32,884 nucleotides of DNA from Alphaproteobacteria bacterium (lineage in GTDB: Bacteria > Pseudomonadota > Alphaproteobacteria > UBA6615), in NCBI GenBank assembly GCA_013003285.1, contig JABDJY010000506.1, positions 1-32,884 on the forward strand, read 5' to 3'. Below the pieces are notes generated by a model. That model was given only the letters and a program-made list of their open reading frames with translations. It did not search any database and was not told the DNA's origin. Position numbers and translations under genes: made by a program. Positions within the stretch are counted from its first letter, which is position 1, and each line of letters starts with the position of its first letter. Shown here piece after piece: positions 1 through 6,768 of the stretch.

Positions 1-630
1 GCCTGAAATCGTGCCGCCAAAGGTCGTGATGTCGGCGTTGCCGCTATCGACCCGCAGCGTATCGGTATTACCACCACCATCGATATTGAGGTCGGCGGAG
101 TCCCAGACAAAGATATCGGCGCCACCGCCGCCAACGAGATCGTCGATACCGGCGCCACCATCAAGCAGGTCACCGCCACCGCCGCCACTGAGCGTATCGT
201 CACCCGCGCCGCCTTCCAGCGTGTCATCACCACCGAGACCGCTCAAATCATCGGCATCGTCGCCGCCCATGAGCGAATCGCTACCGCCGCCGCCGATAAT
301 CGTGTCATCACCGGCACCGCCATCGATGATATCGTCACCTCCATCGCCATCGATATCATTGGCATTGCCGTCACCGGTCAAAGTGTCGCCATTACCAGAG
401 CCAATGAGGTTTTCGATATCGGTGAGAGTGTCGCCCTGCGCATCACCGCCAACGCCAGTTCTGGTGGCCAAATTGACGTCTACAGCAGCACTCGAATTCA
501 AATAGCTGGCGGTGTCGGTGCCGGTCCCACCGTCGAGCACATCAGCACCTGCGAGCCCTTCGAGATCGTCGTTGCCGGCCAGACCGTTTATCGTTTCGTC
601 ACCTGCCGTGCCGGTCAATGTATTGTCGCC
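1..630 (-). CDS. RTX calcium-binding repeat region of a large surface/secreted protein (partial, out of frame with its 5' part)
   Basis: On the minus strand this stretch is open from about 630 to the left edge and encodes glycine/aspartate-rich nonapeptides of the hemolysin type (for example GGAGDDTI, GGDDTLEGG, GGAGIDDLV), in a short block near 520-625 and a longer one near 100-385. Such repeats bind calcium and fold into a parallel beta roll after type I secretion. No ATG lies at its beginning; the first in-frame GTG is at 540. It follows directly on the Ig-like part of the neighbouring reading frame (615-2099) and fits as its continuation after a one-base frameshift near 628-640. I therefore read it as the middle of one gene, either truly broken or affected by a sequence error. 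The C-terminal secretion signal and any transporter genes would lie beyond the window. Confidence 0.75.
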
Positions 631-2099
631 AGCGTACCGTTCAGGACGCTGCCGCTTACGGTGACATTCACAGTGGCTGTGTCGGTGCCGCCATTACCGT
701 CGTCGATAGTGTAGGTGAAGCTATCGGCGCCGACGTAGCTGGCGTTCGGCGTATAGGTCACCGTACCATCGCCATTATTCACCACGGTGCCATTGGTTCC
801 CTGGGTGATACCGGTAATCGTCAGTGTGTCGCCTTCCGGGTCGCTATCGTTGGTCAACACAGAAACGATAACGGCGGTATTAGCAGTAGTTGCGGGGGCG
901 TCATTCACCGCGATCGGGCCGTCGTTCACGGCCGTCACCGTGACGTTCACCGTTGCGGTGTCCGTGCCGCCGTTACCGTCATCGATGGTGTAGGTGAAGC
1001 TGTCGGCGCCGTTATAATCGGCGTTGGCGGTGTAGGTCACGGTGCCGTCGCCGTTATTGACGACCGACCCGTTGGCGCCCTGGGTTACCGCCGTAATCGT
1101 CAGCGGGTCGTTTTCAGGGTCGCTGTCGTTCGACAGAACGGAGACGATTACGGCGGTATCTTCGGCCGTCGTCGGGGCATCGTTGACGGCTGTGGGGGCA
1201 TTATTGGCGCCGCCGCCGGCAGGTGCTGGTTCCGGCTCAGGCTCGGGTTCAGGCGTGGGCTCCGGCGCCGGGCTGCTATCGTCTTCGCTCGAAGCCAAAA
1301 CGTCTTCGGCCGCATCACCGGCCAATTCCGGATCGGCATCGGCACTATCTCCCGTACCGTCGCCGTCGCCCGTTTCACTACCGTCGGCGTCGGTCGTCGC
1401 CTCGGCTTGCTCGGTCAGGGACTGGTCGTCAATGAATGAAAGATCGTCGTCGCTGGCAGATGGCACATTCGACGCCAGGACTTCCACACCGTCTGCATCG
1501 GCGTCGGCGTTACCATCGTCCGTATTGTTCGCCTCGACCGTGTCGTCATCCTGATTATCCGCGTCGGCATTAACCGTGTCGGCCTCATCGCTATCGCTGT
1601 CGCCTTCGTTAAAGCTCTGCAGCGCCAGCTGCACGACCTCTTGGATTGTCGGCAGCGTATCGCCGGCGAGGTTAAGACCCAGCAATTGGGCTAGTTCCAG
1701 ACCCGTCAGATCGACCGGCAGTTCTGCGACTTCAAGCACGGTGGGCAGCGCTTCGCCCGAAAGCTCGAGTCCAAGCACCTGTTCTAAGTCCAAATCGGTC
1801 AAATCGGCCGGCAGATCCGCGTTCGCGAGCACCGTTTCTAAGCCAGCCGGCGAATTGGCGGCGCGGTCCGGCTCATTCTCATCGTTAAGACGAAGACCTA
1901 GCAGATCTTCAAGATCGAGGACCGTCAGATCGGCTTTCAGGCTGTCTCCGGCGGCTGCAACGACCACGCCGGCGGGCGTTTCGGCGCTCTGATCGGCGCC
2001 GGCATCGCTTACGTCCAGCTCGACGCCTTTGGCGCCGATTACATCGGTCGTGGCCTCGCGGGTCGTCGGGGTGTCGTTAAAGTCCTGGGAAACGGCCAT
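615..2099 (-). CDS. N-terminal part of a large RTX/Ig-like (tandem-95, cadherin-like) adhesin
   Basis: The 494-residue frame starts with ATG behind AAGGAAAG and has no signal peptide, as usual for type I secretion substrates. Residues 57-71, 99-113 and 130-144 are three copies of a DLTxLxLxxxLGLxL motif. Residues 166-275 are a very acidic linker rich in D, E, T and S, followed by a PEPEPEP stretch (about 278-294). Two Ig/cadherin-like repeats of about 93 residues follow (304-396 and 397-482), each with VNDAP near its start, NDSDPE, and DSFTYTIDDGNGG near its end. The frame then stops at 615, while RTX repeats continue at once in another frame, so the product as read is truncated. An AAAG at residues 48-51 resembles the cleavage site of LapG-type proteases (inference). 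The likely role is a cell-surface or matrix adhesin; the ligand is unknown. Confidence 0.8.
   Translation of the reverse strand: MAVSQDFNDTPTTREATTDVIGAKGVELDVSDAGADQSAETPAGVVVAAAGDSLKADLTVLDLEDLLGLRLNDENEPDRAANSPAGLETVLANADLPADLTDLDLEQVLGLELSGEALPTVLEVAELPVDLTGLELAQLLGLNLAGDTLPTIQEVVQLALQSFNEGDSDSDEADTVNADADNQDDDTVEANNTDDGNADADADGVEVLASNVPSASDDDLSFIDDQSLTEQAEATTDADGSETGDGDGTGDSADADPELAGDAAEDVLASSEDDSSPAPEPTPEPEPEPEPAPAGGGANNAPTAVNDAPTTAEDTAVIVSVLSNDSDPENDPLTITAVTQGANGSVVNNGDGTVTYTANADYNGADSFTYTIDDGNGGTDTATVNVTVTAVNDGPIAVNDAPATTANTAVIVSVLTNDSDPEGDTLTITGITQGTNGTVVNNGDGTVTYTPNASYVGADSFTYTIDDGNGGTDTATVNVTVSGSVLNGTLATIH
654..1190 (-). repeat. Two tandem Ig/cadherin-like domain repeats, 279-bp unit
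   Basis: The first unit spans 912-1190 and the second 654-911. At protein level both carry VNDAP, TAVIVSVL-NDSDPE, VVNNGDGTVTYT and DSFTYTIDDGNGGTDTATVNV. Their close likeness suggests recent duplication, and assembly collapse or expansion is possible here. Confidence 0.75.
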
Positions 2100-2439
2100 A
2101 TTTCGGGCTTTCCTTATTGAACAATTGATGAGGACTTTAAGTAATATGAGTTAATAGAACGTAAATTATTCAATTAATAATGCAAAATGTGCCGTTTATA
2201 TTATAAAATTCGAATGAAGATAAAATTAAACCATAATAAAAAACAATTATTGTTTTATCTAAATACTTTAAATCGTTGAAATAAATTAAATTAATAATTT
2301 TATAAAATTCCAAACATTGCGCCGCGCTGGAAATCCGGCGAAATTCCGCAACTCCCAAATTCATCCATCGCGCACCCTTGATCGCCGGTAGACGAACCCG
2401 CAAGCTGGGTGAAGACCATCAACGAAAGGAATTGCTGCC
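2100..2439. promoter_or_regulatory. AT-rich intergenic region between divergent genes
   Basis: This 340-bp stretch holds no supportable gene. About 2140-2310 is extremely AT-rich compared with the GC-rich surroundings. It contains a perfect 8-1-8 palindrome at 2240-2256 (arms AAAACAAT and ATTGTTTT). It must carry the promoters of the adhesin (-) and the thioesterase (+), but no convincing -35/-10 pair can be singled out among so many AT-rich candidates. Binding by a nucleoid protein is plausible but not shown. Confidence 0.5.
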
Positions 2440-2850
2440 GTGAAAGACAGCTTGCGACCCGGCCTGGAGATAACCCAGCGGCTGACCGTCGATACCGACC
2501 GGACGATTGCCTTCATGGGCGACGATTTACGGGTCTATGCAACCCCGTCGATGGTCCTCGACATTGAGCGCACCTGCAAAAACCTGCTCGACGCGCATTT
2601 GGACGAGGGCGAGAACTCGGTCGGTGCGCGGGTCGAGATCGACCATTTGGGCGCGACCCTGATCGATATATGGGTCGATGTGCATGCCACAATCGTCGAG
2701 GTCGACCGCCGCCGCGTGCTGTTCGACGTCGAGGTGCACGACCAGCTCGGCGATAAGGTCGGCGCCTGCCGACACACCCGCTTTGTGGTGGATCTGGCCA
2801 AGCAAAAGGAACGCCTCGACGCCAAGCGCGCGCGCCTTGCCGAAAGTTGA
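2440..2850 (+). CDS. Hotdog-fold thioesterase, fluoroacetyl-CoA thioesterase (FlK)-like
   Basis: This 136-residue protein belongs to the FlK/PaaI-like hotdog thioesterases, which hydrolyse small acyl-CoA esters in the cytoplasm. The start is GTG at 2440 behind AAAGGA. It opens with the family's LRPGLE and has ATPSMV (T35), E43 and SVGARVEIDHL (H69). In FlK the catalytic residues are Thr42, Glu50 and His76; here T35, E43 and H69 show the same 8 and 26 residue spacings, so the active site looks intact. Real substrates in most relatives are unknown, so fluoroacetyl-CoA should not be assumed. The next gene begins 2 bp after its stop, so the two are probably cotranscribed. Confidence 0.85.
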   Translation: MKDSLRPGLEITQRLTVDTDRTIAFMGDDLRVYATPSMVLDIERTCKNLLDAHLDEGENSVGARVEIDHLGATLIDIWVDVHATIVEVDRRRVLFDVEVHDQLGDKVGACRHTRFVVDLAKQKERLDAKRARLAES

Positions 2851-2852
2851 CC

Positions 2853-3251
2853 ATGACGACGCCAGCTAGGTTTCTGTTCGCCGGCATTATGGCCTTGGTC
2901 GCGGCGATGACTGCGATGACGGCCACAGCGGCTACGGCGCAAAGCACGACCGCCTTCGACGGCCGTTATTTCGGCCAGCGCGAGCGGCTCGACCCGTTGA
3001 GTGGGAATCTATGTGCCCACGCCACGCTTCACTCGTTGGAAATCAAGGGCGGCCGCCTGCACGGCGATGGCGGCGATATTAAAGGCTGGATCAACGCCGG
3101 CGGATTTTTCACCGGCACCTTTATCGTGTTCGATCTGGTGCAGCCCTTCGAGGGCCGCATCCAAGACGGCATCCTGTTGGGTGGCCTGATCAGCCCCGAC
3201 AGCGCCTGCTTCTGGCTGGTGCGGATGATCCGCTTGGACGAGGCCGGCTAG
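2853..3251 (+). CDS. Small exported protein of unknown function
   Basis: I do not recognise this family. The ATG at 2853 is preferred to a TTG at 2847 that overlaps the previous stop. The 132-residue product begins with a signal peptide (positive start, hydrophobic FLFAGIMALVAAM, then a small-residue stretch ending ATAATAQ), so it is probably periplasmic or outer-membrane associated. The mature part contains FDGRYFGQ, short glycine-turn segments such as IKGGRLHGDGG and INAGGFFTG, and two cysteines that could form a disulphide. This looks like a small all-beta domain. The stop codon shares a CTAG with the stop of the convergent CoA-transferase gene. Confidence 0.65.
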   Translation: MTTPARFLFAGIMALVAAMTAMTATAATAQSTTAFDGRYFGQRERLDPLSGNLCAHATLHSLEIKGGRLHGDGGDIKGWINAGGFFTGTFIVFDLVQPFEGRIQDGILLGGLISPDSACFWLVRMIRLDEAG

Positions 3252-4477
3252 TCGGCCGCCGCGAAACCCTCATCGGCGCCTATGGCGCCATCGGCCTGCA
3301 GCGAATCGATCTCTTCCGGGGAAAATCCGAACTCGGCCAAGACTTCGCGGCTGTGCTGGCCGATCAGCGGCGCGCCGCGTTTAATTTCGGTCGAGGCGGC
3401 GGAGTATTTGACCGGATGGCCGATCGCGGCGAACTCGCCACCGGTGGCCGCCGGCACTTGCGCGATCATGCCGCGCGCCTTGGTGTGCGGGTCATTGACC
3501 ATCTCGGCGATGTCATAGACCGGACCGGCGGGCACCCCGGCGCCCTCCAGCACCTCCAGCCATTCAGCGGTTGTGCGTTGGGATAGGATTGCGTTCAGGG
3601 TCTCGACCAGCGCATCGAGATTGTCCATACGATCGATCGGCTGGGCGAACCGGGGGTCGTCGGCCAGTTCCGGCGCTTCGATGGCGTCGACAAACTTCAG
3701 CCATGTGTTCTGATTGGCGGCGCCGACAATGACCCAGGTGTCGCTGGTCTTGAACGCCTGATAGGGCGCCGATAGCGGATGGGCCGACCCCATGGCTTGC
3801 GGCACCTCCCCGGTCGCGCCGTGGATCGCGGTTTGCCAGAAGGTGTGGGCAATACCGGCTTCGTAGAGCGACGTATCCACATATTGGCCTTCGCCGGTGC
3901 GGCTGCGCTGTACCACGGCGCCGCAGATGCCCAGGGCGGCCAGCATGCCGGCGGTGATATCGGTGATCGGCGCCCCCACCTTGACCGGCGGGCGGCCCGG
4001 CCCCTCGCCGGTGATGCTCATGATGCCCGACATGGCCTGGGTGATCAGATCGAACCCGCCGCGCTCGGCATAGGGGCCGGTGCGGCCGAAGCCGGAAATC
4101 GAGCAATAGATCAACTTCGGGTTCGCCTTGTGCATCGCATCCCAGCCGATGCCGTAATGCTCCATCGCGCCCAGGCGGTAATTCTCGATAAACACGTCGG
4201 CTTGCTCGATCATGCGGCGCAGGGCGGCGCGGCCGCTATCGGTCTTCAGGTTCAGCCCCACGCCCCGCTTATTGCGGTTCATCATGGCGTAGGCGGCGGA
4301 ATCACCATCGACCGACTTGCCAAAGCGCCGCGTATCGTCGCCGGCCGGCAAGCGCTCGACCTTGATCACATCGGCGCCCATATCGGCCAGCAACTGCCCG
4401 CAGGTCGGCGCCGCCATAATATGGCTCAGCTCGACCACCTTGAGTCCATCCAACAGTGTTTCATTCTTGTCCGTCAT
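3248..4477 (-). CDS. CaiB/BaiF family (class III) CoA-transferase
   Basis: This 409-residue protein is a family III CoA-transferase, moving CoA between carboxylic acids via an enzyme-bound aspartyl-CoA thioester. The ATG at 4477 is preferred to an upstream TTG because GGAAG precedes it at good spacing. The N-terminal GLKVVELSHIMAAPTCGQLLADMGADVIKVE block (about residues 11-41), NRNKRGV, and GAPITDITAG with the probable catalytic Asp173 are all family hallmarks. The length matches the family. Formyl-CoA:oxalate, carnitine and bile-acid transferases all belong here, so the substrate cannot be named. The enoyl-CoA hydratase-like gene upstream on the same strand suggests acyl-CoA breakdown. Its 3' end overlaps the convergent exported-protein gene by 4 bp. 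Confidence 0.9.
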   Translation of the reverse strand: MTDKNETLLDGLKVVELSHIMAAPTCGQLLADMGADVIKVERLPAGDDTRRFGKSVDGDSAAYAMMNRNKRGVGLNLKTDSGRAALRRMIEQADVFIENYRLGAMEHYGIGWDAMHKANPKLIYCSISGFGRTGPYAERGGFDLITQAMSGIMSITGEGPGRPPVKVGAPITDITAGMLAALGICGAVVQRSRTGEGQYVDTSLYEAGIAHTFWQTAIHGATGEVPQAMGSAHPLSAPYQAFKTSDTWVIVGAANQNTWLKFVDAIEAPELADDPRFAQPIDRMDNLDALVETLNAILSQRTTAEWLEVLEGAGVPAGPVYDIAEMVNDPHTKARGMIAQVPAATGGEFAAIGHPVKYSAASTEIKRGAPLIGQHSREVLAEFGFSPEEIDSLQADGAIGADEGFAAAD

Positions 4478-4510
4478 ATCGATCTTCCGCAACTGTGGGT
4501 TTTTTTCTGG

Positions 4511-4611
4511 TCACCCCCACCCCGACCCTCCCCCATCAAGGGGGAAGGAGTAAAGGTAGCGGCCGACAATTATCCCCTCCCCCCTTGTGGGGGAGGGTTA
4601 GGGTGGGGGGT
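4511..4611. repeat. Inverted-repeat element (C-rich REP-like), intergenic
   Basis: Arms near 4511-4534 and 4589-4611 are imperfect inverted copies of one another. The right half holds a perfect 9-bp hairpin (CCCTCCCCC at 4575-4583 with GGGGGAGGG at 4589-4597); the left half holds a shorter one near 4526-4548. It resembles the elements at 9479-9599, 26796-26817 and 28369-28487 in layout and G/C-strand bias. It lies 3' of the enoyl-CoA hydratase gene. Confidence 0.7.
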
Positions 4612-4627
4612 ATCTTTCGTTTTCGTC

Positions 4628-5434
4628 CTAACGTCCTTTGAAATCCGGTTTTTGCTTGGCCAGGAAGGCCTGATACCCAGTGTCGAAATCTTCGGTGTCG
4701 AAGCAGGCATAGCCGGCGGCCAGCTCGGCTTCGCTTAGCGGCGTGGCCTCGCGAGCGCCGGCCAGCACCCGGTCGGCGAACTGTTTGTGCCAGCGATTGA
4801 CCAGGGGCGCGCCGTCGGCAATGCGCTGCGCCGTGGCATAGGCTTCCGCCTCGACCTGATCGTCGGGTACCACCCGGTTGACCAGACCCTTATCCTTGGC
4901 TTCGGCGGCATCGAACACCCGCGCCTCGAACAGAATTTCCAGCGCCACCGAACGTCCCACCAGCCCCACCAGCGCTTCGATTTCGGGGTAGGCCATCACC
5001 AGACCCAGCCGGTTGATCGGCACGCCGAAGCGCGAGCCTTCGCCGCAGATGCGCATATCGCACATCAAGGCCAGCTCCAAAGCGCCGCCGACGCACAGGC
5101 CCTTGATCAGGGCGATCACCGGATGGCGGCAATCGCGGATGCCATGCATGGACCGGTGCATCAGCGCGCCATATTCCGCCGCCTGGGTGGAATTCGCCCG
5201 CTCGGTCTCGAATTCGGAGATATCGGCGCCCGGCCCCATGGCCTTGTCGCCGGCGCCACGCAGTACCACGCAGCGCACGCTCTCATCGCCATCGAGGTCG
5301 GCCATGACATCGCCGAGCCGCCGCCACATGGCCTTGTTCAGGGCGTTCAGTTTTTCCGGCCGGTTCAAGACGACGGTGACGATATCGCCCGCGCGTTCGA
5401 CCAGAACGACATTTTCATCGGCGGGTGCTGACAT
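4628..5434 (-). CDS. Enoyl-CoA hydratase/isomerase (crotonase) family protein
   Basis: This 268-residue crotonase-fold protein starts at ATG 5434 behind a strong AGGGAGG. It shows LNRPEKLNALN (about residues 23-33), the oxyanion segment GPGADISEF (67-75) and GLCVGGALELALMCD (112-126). Glu120 aligns with catalytic Glu144 of enoyl-CoA hydratase. At the place of the second catalytic Glu (FGxPE in hydratases) the sequence reads FGVPINRLG, so that residue is missing. The reaction may therefore be isomerisation, hydrolysis or another crotonase chemistry rather than simple hydration. It lies upstream of the CoA-transferase on the same strand, separated by an inverted-repeat element. It is divergent from the amidase gene. 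Confidence 0.88.
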   Translation of the reverse strand: MSAPADENVVLVERAGDIVTVVLNRPEKLNALNKAMWRRLGDVMADLDGDESVRCVVLRGAGDKAMGPGADISEFETERANSTQAAEYGALMHRSMHGIRDCRHPVIALIKGLCVGGALELALMCDMRICGEGSRFGVPINRLGLVMAYPEIEALVGLVGRSVALEILFEARVFDAAEAKDKGLVNRVVPDDQVEAEAYATAQRIADGAPLVNRWHKQFADRVLAGAREATPLSEAELAAGYACFDTEDFDTGYQAFLAKQKPDFKGR

Positions 5435-5567
5435 GGCTGCCTCCCTTTTTCGAAGTGCGGTATCCCCCCGCGCCTTCCCATGACCTAGTATAGTCGCGAC
5501 AAACAATAAGCGCGTGCCACCCTATGGTTGGCCGCAACCTATTCGGGGCCGAGAGAGGACACAAGAC

Positions 5568-6767
5568 ATGACGACGCGCATTCCCAACGATCCCATCGGC
5601 TGTTTGGTGCCCCATAATATCACCGAGCCCATCAAGGGCTCTGGCCAAGGCCCGCTTGCCGGCAAGACGCTGATCATCAAGGATCTCTACGACATCGCCG
5701 GCCGCAAGACCGGTAATGGCAACCCCGAATTTTACAAGGTGAGCGAACCGGCCACCCGGAACGCGGCGACGGTACAAAATCTGCTCGACGCCGGCGCCGA
5801 TATTGTCGGCATCGCCATCTGCGACGAGTTTTTCTATTCCCTCACCGGCGCCAACGCCCATTACGGCACGCCGCGCAATGCGCGCGCGCCCGGCCGCATG
5901 CCCGGCGGCTCGTCCTCAGGCTCGGCGGCGGCGGTGGCGGCCGAGCTCTGCGATATCGCCCTGGGCAGCGATACCGGCGGATCGGTGCGCATCCCCGCCT
6001 CGTTCTGCGGCCTGTACGGCCTGCGGCCGACCCATGGACGGGTCGATTTGACCGGTGGCCGGGCGATGGCGCCGAGTTACGATACCGCCGGCTGGTTCAC
6101 CAACGACGCCGAATTGTTCAAGACCGTTGGTGGCGTCGCGCTCGATAGCCAATCGGTGACAGGCGCGATCGACCGTCTGCTGATCGCCGAGGATTGTTTC
6201 GCCCAGGCCGATCCCGCCGTGGCGGTAGCGTTGCGCGCGGTGGTCGATGCCGCCGCCGACCTGCTGCCGCCCGCCGAGACGGTCACCGTGGCGCCCGACG
6301 GGCTGGCGTCCTGGTCCGACGCCTTCCGGGTGATCCAGGCCAGCGAGGTCAAGCTCACCAACCTGCCCTTCGTTGAGGAACATGATGCCGATCTCGGCCC
6401 CGGCATCAAAGATCGTTTCGCCATGGTCGCCGCGATGACCGACGAAGAAACCGCAGCGGCCCAGGCCGTGCGTGAAACCGTTCGCGCCCATATGCACGCG
6501 CTGGTTCCACCGGGCACCATAATTTGTCTACCGACCGCCCCGGTAATCGCGCCGAAGACCGATACACCACCCGACGGTTTGGAGTTTTTCCGCACCAATA
6601 CGCTCGCCCTGACCTGCATCTCGGGCCATTCCGGTCTGCCGCAACTAACGGTTCCGGCTGCCGAAGTGGACGGCTGCCCGGTCGGCCTGTCCTTCATCGG
6701 CTGGGCCGGTGGCGACGAAGCCCTACTCGATCTGGCGGTGAAGCTGGCGCCTTTCTGTACCCGCTGA
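5568..6767 (+). CDS. Amidase-signature hydrolase
   Basis: This cytoplasmic 399-residue member of the amidase signature family hydrolyses an amide bond. ATG 5568 is chosen because GAGAGGAC precedes it and the protein begins in register with the family. The Ser-cisSer-Lys triad is visible: Lys38 in IIKDLYD, the cis-Ser in PGGSSSGSAAAVAAE (about residues 115-117) and nucleophile Ser139 in GSDTGGSVRIPA. There is no sign that it is the GatA subunit: it is shorter and has no gatB or gatC beside it. The stop is followed after one base by the GTG of glycerol kinase, so the two are probably translationally coupled. The substrate is unknown. Confidence 0.88.
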   Translation: MTTRIPNDPIGCLVPHNITEPIKGSGQGPLAGKTLIIKDLYDIAGRKTGNGNPEFYKVSEPATRNAATVQNLLDAGADIVGIAICDEFFYSLTGANAHYGTPRNARAPGRMPGGSSSGSAAAVAAELCDIALGSDTGGSVRIPASFCGLYGLRPTHGRVDLTGGRAMAPSYDTAGWFTNDAELFKTVGGVALDSQSVTGAIDRLLIAEDCFAQADPAVAVALRAVVDAAADLLPPAETVTVAPDGLASWSDAFRVIQASEVKLTNLPFVEEHDADLGPGIKDRFAMVAAMTDEETAAAQAVRETVRAHMHALVPPGTIICLPTAPVIAPKTDTPPDGLEFFRTNTLALTCISGHSGLPQLTVPAAEVDGCPVGLSFIGWAGGDEALLDLAVKLAPFCTR

Positions 6768-6768
6768 C

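Noticed and set aside
100..385. CRISPR-like regular repeats
   Set aside because: The periodicity is 27 bp with degenerate codons, which is the RTX nonapeptide period. There are no constant repeats with unique spacers.
11..505. Plus-strand open frame of 164 codons, Pro/Ser-rich
   Set aside because: It is the reverse complement of Gly/Asp-rich RTX repeats, whose codons give Pro/Ser/Ala strings on the opposite strand. The minus strand has recognisable domains.
615..640. Programmed ribosomal frameshift joining the Ig-like and RTX parts
   Set aside because: A -1 shift would join the frames, but no X-XXY-YYZ slippery heptamer or clear stimulatory hairpin is visible there. A mutation or sequence error is simpler.
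618..1439. Plus-strand open frame of 273 codons opposite the Ig-like repeats
   Set aside because: It mirrors the repeated Ig-like domains, has no ribosome site and no family likeness.
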